Counted from the stretch's first letter, positions 18,386-28,113 are shown. The stretch is DNA of 64,000 nt from Pseudomonadota bacterium (GCA_023430045.1 JAEZCF010000135.1:22357-86356); one strand, 5' to 3'. Numbers and translations: made by a program. The notes: generated by a model not told the origin, from the sequence alone.

Positions 18386-19402
18386 ATGCTCTTCAAGAAT
18401 GTCTCGATCGCCGGCCTGGCGCACGTCGATGCGCCGCACACGCTGACGACGAAGGAAATCAACGAACGTCTGCAGCCCACCCTTGACCGTCTCGGCATCC
18501 GCACCGACGTGCTCGGCGACATCGCCGGGATCCACGCGCGGCGCCTCTGGGATGCCGGCACGCTTGCATCGGATGCGGCAACCATGGCGGCACGCAAGGC
18601 CCTGGAAGACGCCGGCATCGGCGCTGATCGCATCGGCCTGGTGGTCAACACCTCGGTCAGCCGCGATTACCTGGAGCCGTCCACGGCCAGCATCGTGTCG
18701 GGCAACCTGGGGGTCGGTGAAGAGTGCATGACCTTCGACGTCGCCAACGCGTGCCTGGCCTTCATCAACGGCATGGACATCGCTGCGCGCATGCTTGAGC
18801 GCGGTGAACTGGACTACGCGCTGGTGGTGGACGGCGAGACCGCCAACCTGGTGTATGAAAAGACCCTGGAACGCATGACGGCTCCGGACGTCACGGCCGA
18901 CGATTTCCGCAACGAGCTGGCCGCGCTGACCACCGGTTCGGGCGCGGCAGCGATGGTGATGGCCCGTTCGGAGCTGGTGCCGGATGCGCCCCGCTACAAG
19001 GGCGGCGTGACCCGTTCGGCCACCGAATGGAACCAGCTGTGCCTGGGCAACCTTGACCGCATGGTGACCGACACCCGCCAGCTGCTGATCGAAGGCATCA
19101 AACTGGCCCAGAAGACCTTCACCGCCGCCAAGGTGGCGCTGGGCTGGGCGGTGGAGGAACTGGACCAGTTCGTGATCCACCAGGTGAGCCAGCCGCACAC
19201 CGCCGCGTTCATCAAGAACTTCGGCATCGATCCGAAGAAGGTGATGACCATCTTCGGCGAGCACGGCAACATCGGTCCGGCCTCGGTGCCGATCGTGCTG
19301 AGCAAGCTCAAGCAGCTGGGCAAGCTGAAGAAGGGCGATCGCATCGCGCTTCTGGGCATCGGCTCGGGCCTGAACTGCTCGATGGCTGAAGTGGTCTGGT
19401 AA
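18386..19402 (+). CDS. oleA: OleA, thiolase-fold acyl-CoA condensing enzyme
   Basis: A 338-residue thiolase-superfamily enzyme that condenses two fatty acyl-CoAs head-to-head to a 2-alkyl-3-ketoacid, the first step of long-chain olefin synthesis. The catalytic Cys123 is in FDVANACLAF and the paired Glu97 in RDYLEPSTAS; they match Cys143 and Glu117 of Xanthomonas OleA with a constant offset of 20. The His (VIHQVSQPH) and Asn (GEHGNIGPAS) sites are present. Start at ATG 18386. oleB, oleC and oleD follow on the same strand, but a Fic gene and an antisense gene interrupt the run. Confidence 0.96.
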   Translation: MLFKNVSIAGLAHVDAPHTLTTKEINERLQPTLDRLGIRTDVLGDIAGIHARRLWDAGTLASDAATMAARKALEDAGIGADRIGLVVNTSVSRDYLEPSTASIVSGNLGVGEECMTFDVANACLAFINGMDIAARMLERGELDYALVVDGETANLVYEKTLERMTAPDVTADDFRNELAALTTGSGAAAMVMARSELVPDAPRYKGGVTRSATEWNQLCLGNLDRMVTDTRQLLIEGIKLAQKTFTAAKVALGWAVEELDQFVIHQVSQPHTAAFIKNFGIDPKKVMTIFGEHGNIGPASVPIVLSKLKQLGKLKKGDRIALLGIGSGLNCSMAEVVW

Positions 19403-19450
19403 CTGCGATTCAAGAATCGCTCAAACACGTTAAATTTCGTTGTAATTTTT

Positions 19451-19487
19451 AACATGTGCATGAGACCATGTTCTTCCATCGAACATG
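19451..19487. promoter_or_regulatory. Palindromic operator candidate upstream of fic
   Basis: CATGTTC (19467) and GAACATG (19481) form an inverted repeat with a 7-bp spacer. A further half-site, AACATG at 19451, pairs with CATGTT at 19467. The cluster lies in an AT-rich stretch just before the fic ribosome-binding site (GGAGGGG). Because Fic carries a C-terminal winged helix, autoregulation is a plausible reading. Confidence 0.5.
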
Positions 19488-19502
19488 ACGTGGAGGGGCG
19501 GA

Positions 19503-20627
19503 ATGAACAGCGCAGCGGCATTTCGCCCCGAACTCCCCTTCAATGCGCTACCGCCGCTGCCCCCGGCGGCGGACATTGAAACGCGCCCATTGCTGAAGGC
19601 CTGCATCGGGGCGCACGCGGCCTTGGCCGGCCTGAAGCAGGCCACGGCGCTGCTGCCCAATCCAACTGTACTGATCAATACGATCCCGGTCCTTGAGGCG
19701 CAGGCCAGTTCCGGGATCGAGAACATCGTCACCACCACTGACGATCTGTTCCGTTATGCCGACGATCAGGACCACGCACGCGATCCCGCGACCAAGGAAG
19801 CGTTGCGATATCGCAGTGCCCTTCATGAAGGTTTCCAGTCGTTGCAGACGCGGCCGCTCTGCACGGATACGGCCGTGGTCGTCTGCAGCCGGATCAAGGG
19901 AATCGCCATGGACGTCCGACGTGTCCCGGGCGTTGCACTGGTCAATGGAGTCACCCAGCAGGTGGTCTATACGCCGCCCGCAGGCGAAACGGTGCTGAGG
20001 GAGCAGCTGAGTAACTGGGAGCGCTTCATCCACGATCATGAAGAGATCGATCCGTTGATCCGCATGGCCGTCGCGCATTACCAGTTCGAGGCGATCCATC
20101 CCTTTCTGGATGGCAACGGTCGCACCGGTCGTGTACTCAACCTGCTCATGCTGGTGGAGCAGGGCCTGCTGGATCTACCGATCCTTTATCTGAGCCGCTT
20201 CATTCTCCGCAACCGGGCCGACTACTATCGGCTGTTGCTCGATGTCACCTGCCATGGCCGATGGGCCGAGTGGGTGGCCTACATGCTGACCGCGGTGGAG
20301 GAAACCGCGCGCTGGACCACCGCGAAGATCCACGCGATCCGCCTGCTGGAACAGCAGGCGCGGGATCACATCCAGCGTCATGCGCCCAAGGCCTACAGCC
20401 GCGAGCTGGTTGAAGTCATTTTCAATCAACCCTACTGCCGGATCCAGAATGTAATGGACGCGTGCGGCGTGACACGACAGACTGCCGCTCGCCATCTGAA
20501 GGAACTGGTAGCAGCGGGCGTGATGCAGGAACAGCGCGCAGGCAAGGAAAAATGGTTTCTGCACCCCGCGTTCCTGCAGCTGCTTTCCAGTGAACACCAC
20601 CCGTTGCCTGGTTACCAGGCGACCTGA
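19503..20627 (+). CDS. Fic-family AMPylase with winged-helix C-terminus
   Basis: A 374-residue class II Fic protein. The complete active motif HPFLDGNGRTGR starts at His199. An inhibitory-helix motif (S/T)xxxE(G/N) is seen N-terminal to the core as S69-SGI-E73-N74, so intramolecular autoinhibition is likely. An N-terminal Fic_N-like domain precedes it, and the C-terminus (about 290-370) reads as a winged HTH (CRIQNVMDACGVTRQTAARH). Fic enzymes usually transfer AMP from ATP to Tyr/Thr/Ser side chains. Start at ATG 19503 has GGAGGGG upstream. It sits between oleA and oleB on the same strand; the target is unknown. Confidence 0.92.
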   Translation: MNSAAAFRPELPFNALPPLPPAADIETRPLLKACIGAHAALAGLKQATALLPNPTVLINTIPVLEAQASSGIENIVTTTDDLFRYADDQDHARDPATKEALRYRSALHEGFQSLQTRPLCTDTAVVVCSRIKGIAMDVRRVPGVALVNGVTQQVVYTPPAGETVLREQLSNWERFIHDHEEIDPLIRMAVAHYQFEAIHPFLDGNGRTGRVLNLLMLVEQGLLDLPILYLSRFILRNRADYYRLLLDVTCHGRWAEWVAYMLTAVEETARWTTAKIHAIRLLEQQARDHIQRHAPKAYSRELVEVIFNQPYCRIQNVMDACGVTRQTAARHLKELVAAGVMQEQRAGKEKWFLHPAFLQLLSSEHHPLPGYQAT

Positions 20628-20643
20628 ACCTGACAACAGATCG

Positions 20644-21531
20644 ATGACCTATCCCGGCTACCCCGCCCACCCGCAGCGCTTTGACGTCCGCCCCGGCCTG
20701 TCGATGAACTACCTCGACGAAGGTCCGCGCGATGGCGAAGTGGTGGTGATGGTCCATGGCAACCCGTCGTGGAGCTATTACTGGCGCACGCTGGTGGCCG
20801 GCCTGTCCGACCGTTATCGCTGCATCGTGCCGGATCACATCGGCATGGGTCTGTCCGACAAACCTGCCGACGACCAGTACACGTACACGCTGCAATCGCG
20901 CGTTGACGACCTGGACGCGTTGTTGCACCACTTGGGCATCACCGGCCCGGTGACGCTGGCGGTGCACGACTGGGGCGGCATGATCGGCTTCGGCTGGGCG
21001 CTGTCCCATCACCAGCAGGTCAAGCGCCTGGTGGTGCTCAACACCGCCGCGTTTCCGATGCCGGCAGCGAAGAAGATGCCATGGCAGATCGCGCTGGGCC
21101 GGCACTGGAAGGTAGGCGAATGGATCATCCGCACCTTCAACGCGTTCTCCGCCGGCGCATCCTGGCTGGGCGTGGAACGAAAGATGCCGGCCGAGGTGCG
21201 CCGGGCCTACGTGGCGCCATACGACAGCTACGCCAACCGTATAAGCACCATCCGCTTCATGCAGGACATCCCCTTGTCGCCGGCCGATCCGGCGTGGCCG
21301 CTGCTGGAACGCTCCGGCCAGGTGCTGCCGTCCTATGCCGACCGGCCAGCCTTCATCGGCTGGGGTCTGCGTGATTTCGTCTTCGACCACCACTTCCTGG
21401 AAGGTTTCCGGGCGGCGTTGCCGCAGGCCGAAGTGCATGCGTTCGAGGATGCCGGGCACTACGTGCTGGAGGACAAACACGAAGTGCTGGTGCCGCGGAT
21501 CCGCGCGTTCCTGGACGCGAACCCGCTCTGA
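20644..21531 (+). CDS. oleB: OleB, beta-lactone decarboxylase
   Basis: A 295-residue alpha/beta-hydrolase related to haloalkane dehalogenases. OleB removes CO2 from the beta-lactone made by OleC to give the cis-olefin. The nucleophile is Asp109 in VHDWGGMIG, the oxyanion/halide-type HGNPSWSYYW motif is at 38-47, and the catalytic His is in DAGHYVLEDKH. Start at ATG 20644 (MTYPGYPAHPQ). Fic ends 16 bp upstream, so co-transcription with fic is possible. Confidence 0.94.
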   Translation: MTYPGYPAHPQRFDVRPGLSMNYLDEGPRDGEVVVMVHGNPSWSYYWRTLVAGLSDRYRCIVPDHIGMGLSDKPADDQYTYTLQSRVDDLDALLHHLGITGPVTLAVHDWGGMIGFGWALSHHQQVKRLVVLNTAAFPMPAAKKMPWQIALGRHWKVGEWIIRTFNAFSAGASWLGVERKMPAEVRRAYVAPYDSYANRISTIRFMQDIPLSPADPAWPLLERSGQVLPSYADRPAFIGWGLRDFVFDHHFLEGFRAALPQAEVHAFEDAGHYVLEDKHEVLVPRIRAFLDANPL

Positions 21532-21538
21532 TCGCTGT

Positions 21539-21589
21539 GACGACCAACGGTCGTCACCCACCGCTGTGGGTACCGACCGTTGGTCGGTA
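21539..21589. repeat. Triple-hairpin intergenic palindrome
   Basis: Three consecutive stem-loops occur in about 50 bp: GACGACC-aac-GGTCGTC (21539), CCCACcgctGTGGG (about 21557) and TACCGACC-gtt-GGTCGGTA (21571-21589). The loop core resembles the cgttggtcg element at 36362. It lies between convergent oleB and the ykgJ-type gene, so it may end transcription. It is distinct from the GTAG repeats. Confidence 0.7.
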
Positions 21590-21595
21590 CGCCGC

Positions 21596-22027
21596 TCAGG
21601 CCGCGATCGGCGCCAGCGGGGGCGATGACGGGCTGTTGCCGTTGTCGTCCGGATGGCCGTCGTCGTTGTCGGCACCGTCGCGCCAGCGCCAGTCGGCCAG
21701 TGTCAGCGGTGGCAGCCCATGGACGATCCGCGCCTTGTCGCATTGCGGGCTGGCCTTGCCGTACTCCCATGAGGCATCCACCTCCCGGCATACGCTCGGC
21801 CGGTTGGGATGGATGCTGCAGCGCGAATACACGCCGATGTCCGCATCCAGCGCCACGCAGCGTATCGGCGCCGAATGCGTGCCACGCATGCACAGCCGAT
21901 GCGGGTCCAGGGTTTCCGTCAGCTGGCGGGGCACGCCACCCGGCGTGACTTCATCCGATTCCATCCAGTGGAAGGCCACGCGGTATTGGGTGCAGCAGGC
22001 ACCACAGGTCATGCAGGGATGTTGCAT
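21596..22027 (-). CDS. YkgJ-family cysteine-cluster protein
   Basis: A 143-residue protein of the YkgJ (UPF0153) family. Start at ATG 22027 gives MQHPCMTCGACCTQYRVAFHW, with the CxxCxxCC motif, and later Cys residues occur in CMRGTHSAPIRC, SRCSIHPNRPSVCREV and SPQCDKAR. This pattern implies binding of a metal or Fe-S cluster. The C-terminus has a low-complexity D/N/G/P tail. It is encoded antisense between oleB and oleC, with about 105 bp to the oleC start. The function is unknown; a link to olefin synthesis is only by position. Confidence 0.88.
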   Translation of the reverse strand: MQHPCMTCGACCTQYRVAFHWMESDEVTPGGVPRQLTETLDPHRLCMRGTHSAPIRCVALDADIGVYSRCSIHPNRPSVCREVDASWEYGKASPQCDKARIVHGLPPLTLADWRWRDGADNDDGHPDDNGNSPSSPPLAPIAA

Positions 22028-22131
22028 GGGCAGTCCGCCTCGGGCGGCAGTCAGGATCGGGAACGAGGGTGCGGATTTTCCACGAAGCGGGCCGCCGCGC
22101 AAGAAATTCCGTAAGCGGCGACAATGAACGG

Positions 22132-23790
22132 ATGAACGGACCCTGCAATATCGCTGCGCGGCTGCCCGAACTGGCCCGCGAACGCCCCGACCAGATCGCC
22201 ATCCGCTGCCCCGGACGCCGGGGTCCCGGCAATGGCATGGCGGCCTACGACGTCACCCTGGACTACCGCCAGCTGGACGCCCGCAGCGATGCGATGGCGG
22301 CCGGCCTGGCGGCCTACGGCATCGGCCGCGGCGTGCGCACCGTGGTGATGGTGCGCCCCTCGCCGGAGTTCTTCCTGCTGATGTTCGCGCTGTTCAAGCT
22401 CGGCGCGGTGCCGGTGCTTGTGGACCCGGGCATCGACAGGCGTGCCTTGAAGCAATGCCTGGATGAAGCGCAGCCGGAGGCGTTCATCGGCATACCACTG
22501 GCTCACGTGGCACGGCTGGCGCTGCGCTGGGCACCGTCGGCGCACAGGCTGGTCACGGTGGGTAGGCGGCTGGGCTGGGGCGGCACCACGCTGGCCGCGC
22601 TGGAGCACAGCGGCACCCGCGGTGGCCCCATGCTTGCGCAGACCGATGGCGAGGACATGGCGGCTATCCTGTTCACCAGCGGCTCCACCGGCGTGCCCAA
22701 GGGCGTGGTCTACCGCCACCGCCATTTCGCCGGCCAGGTGGCGTTGCTGGGACAGGCATTCGGCATGCAGCCCGGCGGCGTGGACCTGCCGACCTTCCCG
22801 CCCTTCGCACTGTTCGATCCCGCGCTGGGCCTCACCTCGGTGATCCCGGACATGGATCCCACGCGGCCTGCGCAGGCAGATCCGCGACGCCTGCACGATG
22901 CGATCCAGCGCCATGGCGTGACCCAGCTGTTTGGTTCACCTGCGCTGATGCGGGTGCTGGCTGACCACGGCAAACCGCTGGACGGGGTGATGCGCGTGAC
23001 GTCCGCTGGCGCGCCGGTACCGCCGGACGTGGTGGCGAAGATCCGCCGCCTGCTGCCGGCCGATGCGCAGTTCTGGACGCCCTACGGGGCCACCGAATGC
23101 CTGCCGGTGGCGGTCATCGAGGGCCGTGAGCTGGAAAACACCCGCGCCGCCACCGAAACCGGCGCCGGTACCTGCGTAGGTAGCGTGGTGGAGCCGAACC
23201 ACGTGCGCATCATCGCCATCGATGACGCAGCCTTGCCGGACTGGGCGCAGGTGCGCGAGCTGCCGGCAGGAGAGGTCGGCGAGATCACCGTTGCCGGGCC
23301 GACCACCACCGACAGTTACTTCAATCGTCCGCAGGCCACCGCGGCGGCCAAGATCGCCGAAACGCTGGCCGATGGCAGCCAGCGCATCGTCCATCGCATG
23401 GGCGATGTCGGCTATTTCGATGGGCAGGGACGGCTGTGGTTCTGCGGCCGCAAGACCCAGCGCGTGGAAACCGCGCAGGGCCCGCTGTACACCGAACAGG
23501 TGGAGCCGGTCTTCAATACCGTGCCGGGTATTGCGCGCAGTGCGCTGGTCGGCGTCGGGTCTCCCGGGGCCCAGGTGCCCGTACTGTGCGTGGAGCTGGC
23601 GCGAGGCCAGTCCGATTCGGCTGCGCTGCAGGACGCATTGCGCGCCAAGGCGCAGGCGCGGTTGCCCGAGGCCGGCCTGCAGTATTTCCTCGTCCATCCT
23701 GCATTCCCGGTGGACATCCGCCACAACGCCAAGATCGGCCGCGAGAAACTGGCCGCATGGGCCACCGCACAACTGGAGAAGCAGTCATGA
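22132..23790 (+). CDS. oleC: OleC, beta-lactone synthetase
   Basis: A 552-residue member of the ANL (AMP-forming ligase) superfamily. OleC uses ATP to turn the beta-hydroxy acid made by OleD into a beta-lactone. The P-loop is [18 protein letters not shown] at about residue 180, followed by the adenylation motif [10 protein letters not shown] and the hinge region [20 protein letters not shown]-terminal Lys occurs in [10 protein letters not shown]. Start at ATG 22132 ([13 protein letters not shown]); the ATG is the second in a GAACGGATGAACGGACC context. Its stop overlaps the oleD start as ATGA. Confidence 0.95.
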   Translation: MNGPCNIAARLPELARERPDQIAIRCPGRRGPGNGMAAYDVTLDYRQLDARSDAMAAGLAAYGIGRGVRTVVMVRPSPEFFLLMFALFKLGAVPVLVDPGIDRRALKQCLDEAQPEAFIGIPLAHVARLALRWAPSAHRLVTVGRRLGWGGTTLAALEHSGTRGGPMLAQTDGEDMAAILFTSGSTGVPKGVVYRHRHFAGQVALLGQAFGMQPGGVDLPTFPPFALFDPALGLTSVIPDMDPTRPAQADPRRLHDAIQRHGVTQLFGSPALMRVLADHGKPLDGVMRVTSAGAPVPPDVVAKIRRLLPADAQFWTPYGATECLPVAVIEGRELENTRAATETGAGTCVGSVVEPNHVRIIAIDDAALPDWAQVRELPAGEVGEITVAGPTTTDSYFNRPQATAAAKIAETLADGSQRIVHRMGDVGYFDGQGRLWFCGRKTQRVETAQGPLYTEQVEPVFNTVPGIARSALVGVGSPGAQVPVLCVELARGQSDSAALQDALRAKAQARLPEAGLQYFLVHPAFPVDIRHNAKIGREKLAAWATAQLEKQS

Positions 23791-24797
23791 AGATCCTCGT
23801 CACCGGTGGCGGTGGTTTCCTCGGCCAGGCCCTGTGCGCAGGGCTGGTTGAACGTGGTCACCAGGTACTCAGTTTCAGTCGTGGTCATTACCCTGCGCTG
23901 CAGGCGATGGGCGTGGGGCAGATCCAGGGCGATCTTGCCGACGCGCAGGCGGTGCTGCATGCGGTGACCGGCATGGACGCGGTGCTGCACAACGCGGCCA
24001 AGGCCGGTGCATGGGGCAGCTACGAGAGTTACCACCAGGCGAACGTGGTCGGCACCGACAACGTCATCGCGGCCTGCCGCGCGCGCGGCATTTCGCGGCT
24101 GGTGTATACCTCCACGCCCAGCGTGACCCACCGTGCCAACCACCCGGTGGAAGGCCTGGGTGCGGACGAAGTGCCTTATGGCGAGGATTTCCAGGCGCCG
24201 TACGCGGCGACCAAGGCCATCGCTGAACAGCGGGTGCTGGCGGCCAACGATGCAACGCTTGCCACCGTGGCGCTGCGTCCGCGGTTGATCTGGGGGCCGG
24301 GCGACCAGCAGCTGGTGCCACGCCTGGCCCAGCGTGCGCGGACGGGGCGACTGCGGCTGGTGGGCGATGGCAGCAACAAGGTGGACACCACGTACATCGA
24401 CAATGCCGCGCTGGCGCATTTTCTGGCACTAGAGGCGCTGGCACCGGGCGCTGCCTGTGCCGGCAAGGCGTATTTCATTTCCAATGGCGAACCATTGCCC
24501 ATGCGCGAGCTGATCAACAAGCTGCTCGATGCCGTCGGAGCGCCTGCCGTGCACAAGACCCTGGGGTTCCGGACCGCTTACCGCATCGGCGCCGTATGCG
24601 AGCGGCTGTGGCCGCTGCTGCGCCTCCCCGGCGAACCGCCGCTGACGCGTTTCCTTGCCGAACAGCTGTGCACGGCGCACTGGTACAGCATGGAACCAGC
24701 CCGCCGTGACTTCGGTTATGTGCCCAAAGTGAGCATTGACGAGGGCCTCACCCGGCTGAAGGCTTCATCACGCGGCGAGTTTCCCATCACTTCCTGA
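23787..24797 (+). CDS. oleD: OleD, NADPH-dependent 2-alkyl-3-ketoalkanoic acid reductase
   Basis: A 336-residue extended short-chain dehydrogenase that reduces the OleA product to a beta-hydroxy acid. The Rossmann motif is [14 protein letters not shown] at residues 3-16 and the catalytic pair is Y139-x-x-x-K143 in [28 protein letters not shown] is typical of the 3-beta-HSD-like SDR group. It overlaps oleC by 4 bp, so it is translationally coupled. This completes oleABCD within 6.4 kb. Confidence 0.95.
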   Translation: MKILVTGGGGFLGQALCAGLVERGHQVLSFSRGHYPALQAMGVGQIQGDLADAQAVLHAVTGMDAVLHNAAKAGAWGSYESYHQANVVGTDNVIAACRARGISRLVYTSTPSVTHRANHPVEGLGADEVPYGEDFQAPYAATKAIAEQRVLAANDATLATVALRPRLIWGPGDQQLVPRLAQRARTGRLRLVGDGSNKVDTTYIDNAALAHFLALEALAPGAACAGKAYFISNGEPLPMRELINKLLDAVGAPAVHKTLGFRTAYRIGAVCERLWPLLRLPGEPPLTRFLAEQLCTAHWYSMEPARRDFGYVPKVSIDEGLTRLKASSRGEFPITS

Positions 24798-24862
24798 ACA
24801 CCGGCCTCGCGGGAGGATAGGCCTCAACGCCGAACCCGGCACTCAACCAGCGAGGACCGCCC

Positions 24863-25021
24863 ATGCTGCACTACGCCATCGTCTTTTTCGTCATCGCCAT
24901 CATCGCTGCGGTGCTCGGCTTCTCCGGCATCGCCGGTGCGGCCACCAACATCGCCTGGATCCTGTTCGTGGTGTTCCTGGTGCTGGCGGTGATCTCGATG
25001 TTCCGCAAGGGGCGCGTATAA
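24863..25021 (+). CDS. DUF1328 small membrane protein
   Basis: A 52-residue protein starting [20 protein letters not shown], with a short [11 protein letters not shown] turn and a second hydrophobic helix ending [10 protein letters not shown]. Two membrane spans and the charged C-terminus fit the DUF1328 (YtjA-type) family. A Shine-Dalgarno-like GCGAGGACC lies upstream. A strong intrinsic terminator follows at 25049-25080. Function unknown. Confidence 0.88.
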   Translation: MLHYAIVFFVIAIIAAVLGFSGIAGAATNIAWILFVVFLVLAVISMFRKGRV

Positions 25022-25048
25022 GCGCCGCGAGTGCTGTTACGTGACAGA

Positions 25049-25080
25049 CGAGGCCGGGCATTGCCCGGCCTCGTTTTTTT
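25049..25080 (+). terminator. Intrinsic terminator after the DUF1328 gene
   Basis: A perfect GC stem GAGGCCGGGC/GCCCGGCCTC with a 3-nt loop is followed directly by TCGTTTTTTT. It ends the plus-strand DUF1328 transcript. Confidence 0.93.
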
Positions 25081-25155
25081 CATGGTGGGCGCCGCGATAC
25101 ACGTCGGTTGAAAAGTCCGGTCGGTAACGAGCGTCGGTTGTCACAGCTGCTGCAG

Positions 25156-26262
25156 TTACCGCTCTTCACCCACCGCGCTGTGCAGTCCACGGTCCAGCGC
25201 ATGGCGTTCCAGCGCCAGCTCGATCAGTCGCGTGATCAACGCTGTGTACCCCAGTCCACTGGCGCCCCACAGCTTGGGATACATGCTGATGCGGGTGAAG
25301 CCCGGCAGGGTATTCACCTCGTTGACGATGATGTCACCGGCTGCGGTCAGGAATACATCCACGCGCGCCATGCCGGCGCATTCCAGCGCCTTATAGGCAC
25401 TCAGGGCGACCTGCTGGATACGCGCCTGGGTATCGGCGTCGATGTCGGCAGGCACCACCACCTCGGCACCGTCCTCGTTGAGGTACTTGGTGTCATAGGC
25501 GTAGAACTCGTCATGCACGACGACCTCGCCACAGACGCTGGCCTGGGGCATGGCGTTGCCCAGCACCGCGCATTCGATCTCACGGCCAACGATCGCCGCT
25601 TCCACCAGCACCTTGTGGTCGTAGCGCAGCGCATTGCCCAGCGCCAACGCGAACTCCGCGGTCCCGCTGACCTTGCTTACCCCCACCGATGAACCCTGGT
25701 TGGCCGGCTTCACGAACAGCGGCAGGCCCAGTTCGGCGACCAGCGCCGCGACGTCCACGCTGTCTGCTTCGTGCCGCCGGATGCAGCGTGACGGGGCAAC
25801 CTTCAGACCAGCATCGCGGAGCAGGCGCTTGGTTACGTCCTTGTCCATCGCCACCGCCGAGCCCAGTACGCTGGAGCCCACGAATGGCAAGTTCGCCATG
25901 CGCAGCAGGCCCTGCAGCGAACCGTCCTCTCCCAGCGGGCCATGCACGATGGGCAGCACGACATCGATCTGGCCGAGCGCGGTGCCCGCATCGGTGGCCT
26001 GCAACTGGGCCTGTTCCAGGCCTGGCCGCACCGCCAGTGCAGTGCCGGACCGGTTCAACGCGATGCGCGCGGGATCATCGGCATGCAGCAGGAAACTGTC
26101 CGGCTGGCTGAGGTGCCATTGACCCTGCTTGTCGATACCGATCAGTACCGGCTCGAATCGTTCGCGATCGAGTGCATCAAGAATGTTCCTGGCCGATTGC
26201 AGCGACACCTCATGCTCGGATGATCTGCCGCCGAAGATGATGCCGACCCGGGTCTTGCGCAT
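25156..26262 (-). CDS. ddl: D-alanine--D-alanine ligase
   Basis: A 368-residue ATP-grasp ligase (DdlA type) that joins two D-Ala for peptidoglycan precursors in the cytoplasm. The N-terminal motif is [44 protein letters not shown] and [16 protein letters not shown] mark the family, and the metal and substrate motifs are [25 protein letters not shown] and SMYPKLW. Start at ATG 26262 (MRKTRVG); the frame further upstream is not conserved-looking. The gene stands alone. Confidence 0.95.
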   Translation of the reverse strand: MRKTRVGIIFGGRSSEHEVSLQSARNILDALDRERFEPVLIGIDKQGQWHLSQPDSFLLHADDPARIALNRSGTALAVRPGLEQAQLQATDAGTALGQIDVVLPIVHGPLGEDGSLQGLLRMANLPFVGSSVLGSAVAMDKDVTKRLLRDAGLKVAPSRCIRRHEADSVDVAALVAELGLPLFVKPANQGSSVGVSKVSGTAEFALALGNALRYDHKVLVEAAIVGREIECAVLGNAMPQASVCGEVVVHDEFYAYDTKYLNEDGAEVVVPADIDADTQARIQQVALSAYKALECAGMARVDVFLTAAGDIIVNEVNTLPGFTRISMYPKLWGASGLGYTALITRLIELALERHALDRGLHSAVGEER

Positions 26263-26516
26263 GACAAGGTGCCTCCATGGATGTGACGCATAGCATGAAC
26301 TTTTTTTGCGCATCGCGAGAGGGCCCTGGGGTGTCGCGATTGCTTTCACGCCAAACAGGGCGGGGCGTCGAAAGCGCGGGAAGTGGCTGCTTTCAGCGCG
26401 TAGTCAATAGATTTCCTGATTGAATAGCGGCTGTCTTCGAACTTTTGCCTTCATTCCTTGCCGCGCTCCACTGCCGCTGCGCACCGTAATTCCAACGGAG
26501 GCAAGAGGGCAGGCAG

Positions 26517-27461
26517 ATGATCGGCGCCAGACGGCTTTGGGGGGCACCGCTCATCGCTACGTGTTGCGGCGCCGTGGCGGCAGATCAGGTCACCTATTTC
26601 CATACCGATGCACAGGGCTCGGTCGTCGCCCTTTCGGACGAAAATGGCGAAATCATCGAGCGCCGGTATTACGAGCCCTATGGCACAGCATTGGATGCTG
26701 CCGTGGAGGGGCCAGGGTATACCGGTCATGTGCATGATGGTGCTACAGGATTGGTTTACATGCAGCAGCGTTACTACGATGCGGTGCTTGGAAGATTTCT
26801 CAGCGTGGACCCGATAGCCGCGATCACAAGCACGGGCGCGGACTTCAATCGCTACGTCTATGCGTCGAGCAACCCTTACCGCTTCATCGATCCGGATGGG
26901 CGATGCGCGAAGGTGACGGGATCACACATCTGCCAGCACAGCCTTACCGGAACGGTCACGCGCTTCATGTTGCCGGCACACGGAAAGACGGACATGGCCA
27001 AGACGCAACAGGCATGGCCGGTGCCTGGATATACAAGGCTCAATGCAGCGGACAAGCCTGGCGAAGGCAGGGGTGAGTTCGGCTCACCTAGACGCACGCG
27101 TTCCGGAATGTCCACCCATGCGGGTATTGATATCGAGGCGCCGAGCGGAGCACGGGTAGTGGCGCCACGCGACGGAGCGGTGGTGCGGATCACACCCAAT
27201 CCCAGCAGGACTTATGGAGCGCAGGTTGTTATAGACCACGGTGACGGGATTTATTCGCAGTCTGCCCATCTGGACACTATTTCCGTCAGGCCAGGAATGC
27301 TTGTAAACGGTGGGCAGGACATCGGTACCGTAGGGCGGACCGGGAACACCCCGCCTGAGGGAGATTCGCACCTGCATTTTGAAATTCGACTGAATTCGCC
27401 AGCCCCACGTAGTGTGGGCGGGACGGTCGCCGATCCTCGTTTATATCTGCCAGATCCGTGA
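26517..27461 (+). CDS. Secreted mini-RHS protein with C-terminal M23 peptidase toxin
   Basis: A 314-residue protein made of a signal-like N-terminus (ends CCGAVAA), one RHS core segment at about 25-125, and an M23/LytM peptidase domain at about 190-310. The RHS core shows the usual end-of-barrel pattern (YYEPYGTALD, GYTGHVHDGATGLVYMQQRYY, RFLSVDP, NPYRFIDPDGR). The peptidase has HAGIDIEAPSG and the zinc-site HLHFEIR, with HGDGIYSQSAHL between. It would cut peptidoglycan peptides in the periplasm. It lacks the long beta-shell of normal RHS proteins. Downstream genes look like immunity proteins. The start has GAGGCAAGAGGGCAGG upstream. Confidence 0.8.
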   Translation: MIGARRLWGAPLIATCCGAVAADQVTYFHTDAQGSVVALSDENGEIIERRYYEPYGTALDAAVEGPGYTGHVHDGATGLVYMQQRYYDAVLGRFLSVDPIAAITSTGADFNRYVYASSNPYRFIDPDGRCAKVTGSHICQHSLTGTVTRFMLPAHGKTDMAKTQQAWPVPGYTRLNAADKPGEGRGEFGSPRRTRSGMSTHAGIDIEAPSGARVVAPRDGAVVRITPNPSRTYGAQVVIDHGDGIYSQSAHLDTISVRPGMLVNGGQDIGTVGRTGNTPPEGDSHLHFEIRLNSPAPRSVGGTVADPRLYLPDP

Positions 27462-27469
27462 GGTGGGCA

Positions 27470-27964
27470 ATGAAAGCAATTTTTATCGCCGCATCGCTGT
27501 CGTTGGCTTCATGCTCAGCAGCCGACGAAGGAGGTCGTTCGGAAAACGCTGGAAAACATAAGGGGCCGGTAGCGGTGATCGGCCAGGTTCCGGAGGGAAC
27601 ATTTTTGTTTTCGAGCTCCGACTGTGACGTGTATGGGTTCGCTGACTGCGGTGCCAAGGATGGACAAGGAAGAATTTACGCCATATTCGATGGAGCCGTA
27701 ACTCGTATATCGCTGACGCGCGAGGATGCCAAGCGTGGAGCGGTGCTGCCTGCGGGGATGGTTTTTGGTGAAAGCCTTCAATTGTCCAGAAAAAAGGCGC
27801 AGGATCATTATGGGGTGGAGCTTGAGTGCGGTGAGGTCGAGAAACGGCAGGTGTGCAGTTCCGGGTTCAGTATTCGTTCGCCAGTGGGGGAGATATATTC
27901 GCTTTCAATCGCGGATGATGGACGAAATGGACTGGATGAAGTAGTCGAGCGGATAGATTTCTAA
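27470..27964 (+). CDS. Lipoprotein, candidate immunity to the M23 toxin
   Basis: A 164-residue lipoprotein (MKAIFIAASLSLASC lipobox) with a Cys-containing mature part (SSDCDVYGFADCGAKD, ELECGEVEKRQVC) of unknown family. The ATG at 27470 follows AGGTGGG and lies 9 bp after the toxin stop; a GTG at 27458 is an alternative. Its base composition is AT-richer than the flanking core genes. A periplasmic, membrane-anchored location is right for neutralising a periplasmic peptidase, so immunity is a strong contextual guess but not proven. Confidence 0.68.
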   Translation: MKAIFIAASLSLASCSAADEGGRSENAGKHKGPVAVIGQVPEGTFLFSSSDCDVYGFADCGAKDGQGRIYAIFDGAVTRISLTREDAKRGAVLPAGMVFGESLQLSRKKAQDHYGVELECGEVEKRQVCSSGFSIRSPVGEIYSLSIADDGRNGLDEVVERIDF

Positions 27965-28113
27965 AGATCGATGTTTTACGTGGCCCTCGATGCTGGCGTG
28001 ATATCAGAAATGGTGAAGGCTTTGAGTTGTTTGGTGGCTTTGCGCAAAGTCGACGCTGTCAATGGACAAGCGAGGAATTTAGATGTCTCACCCGCAGACG
28101 AAGCTGCGCCGCG

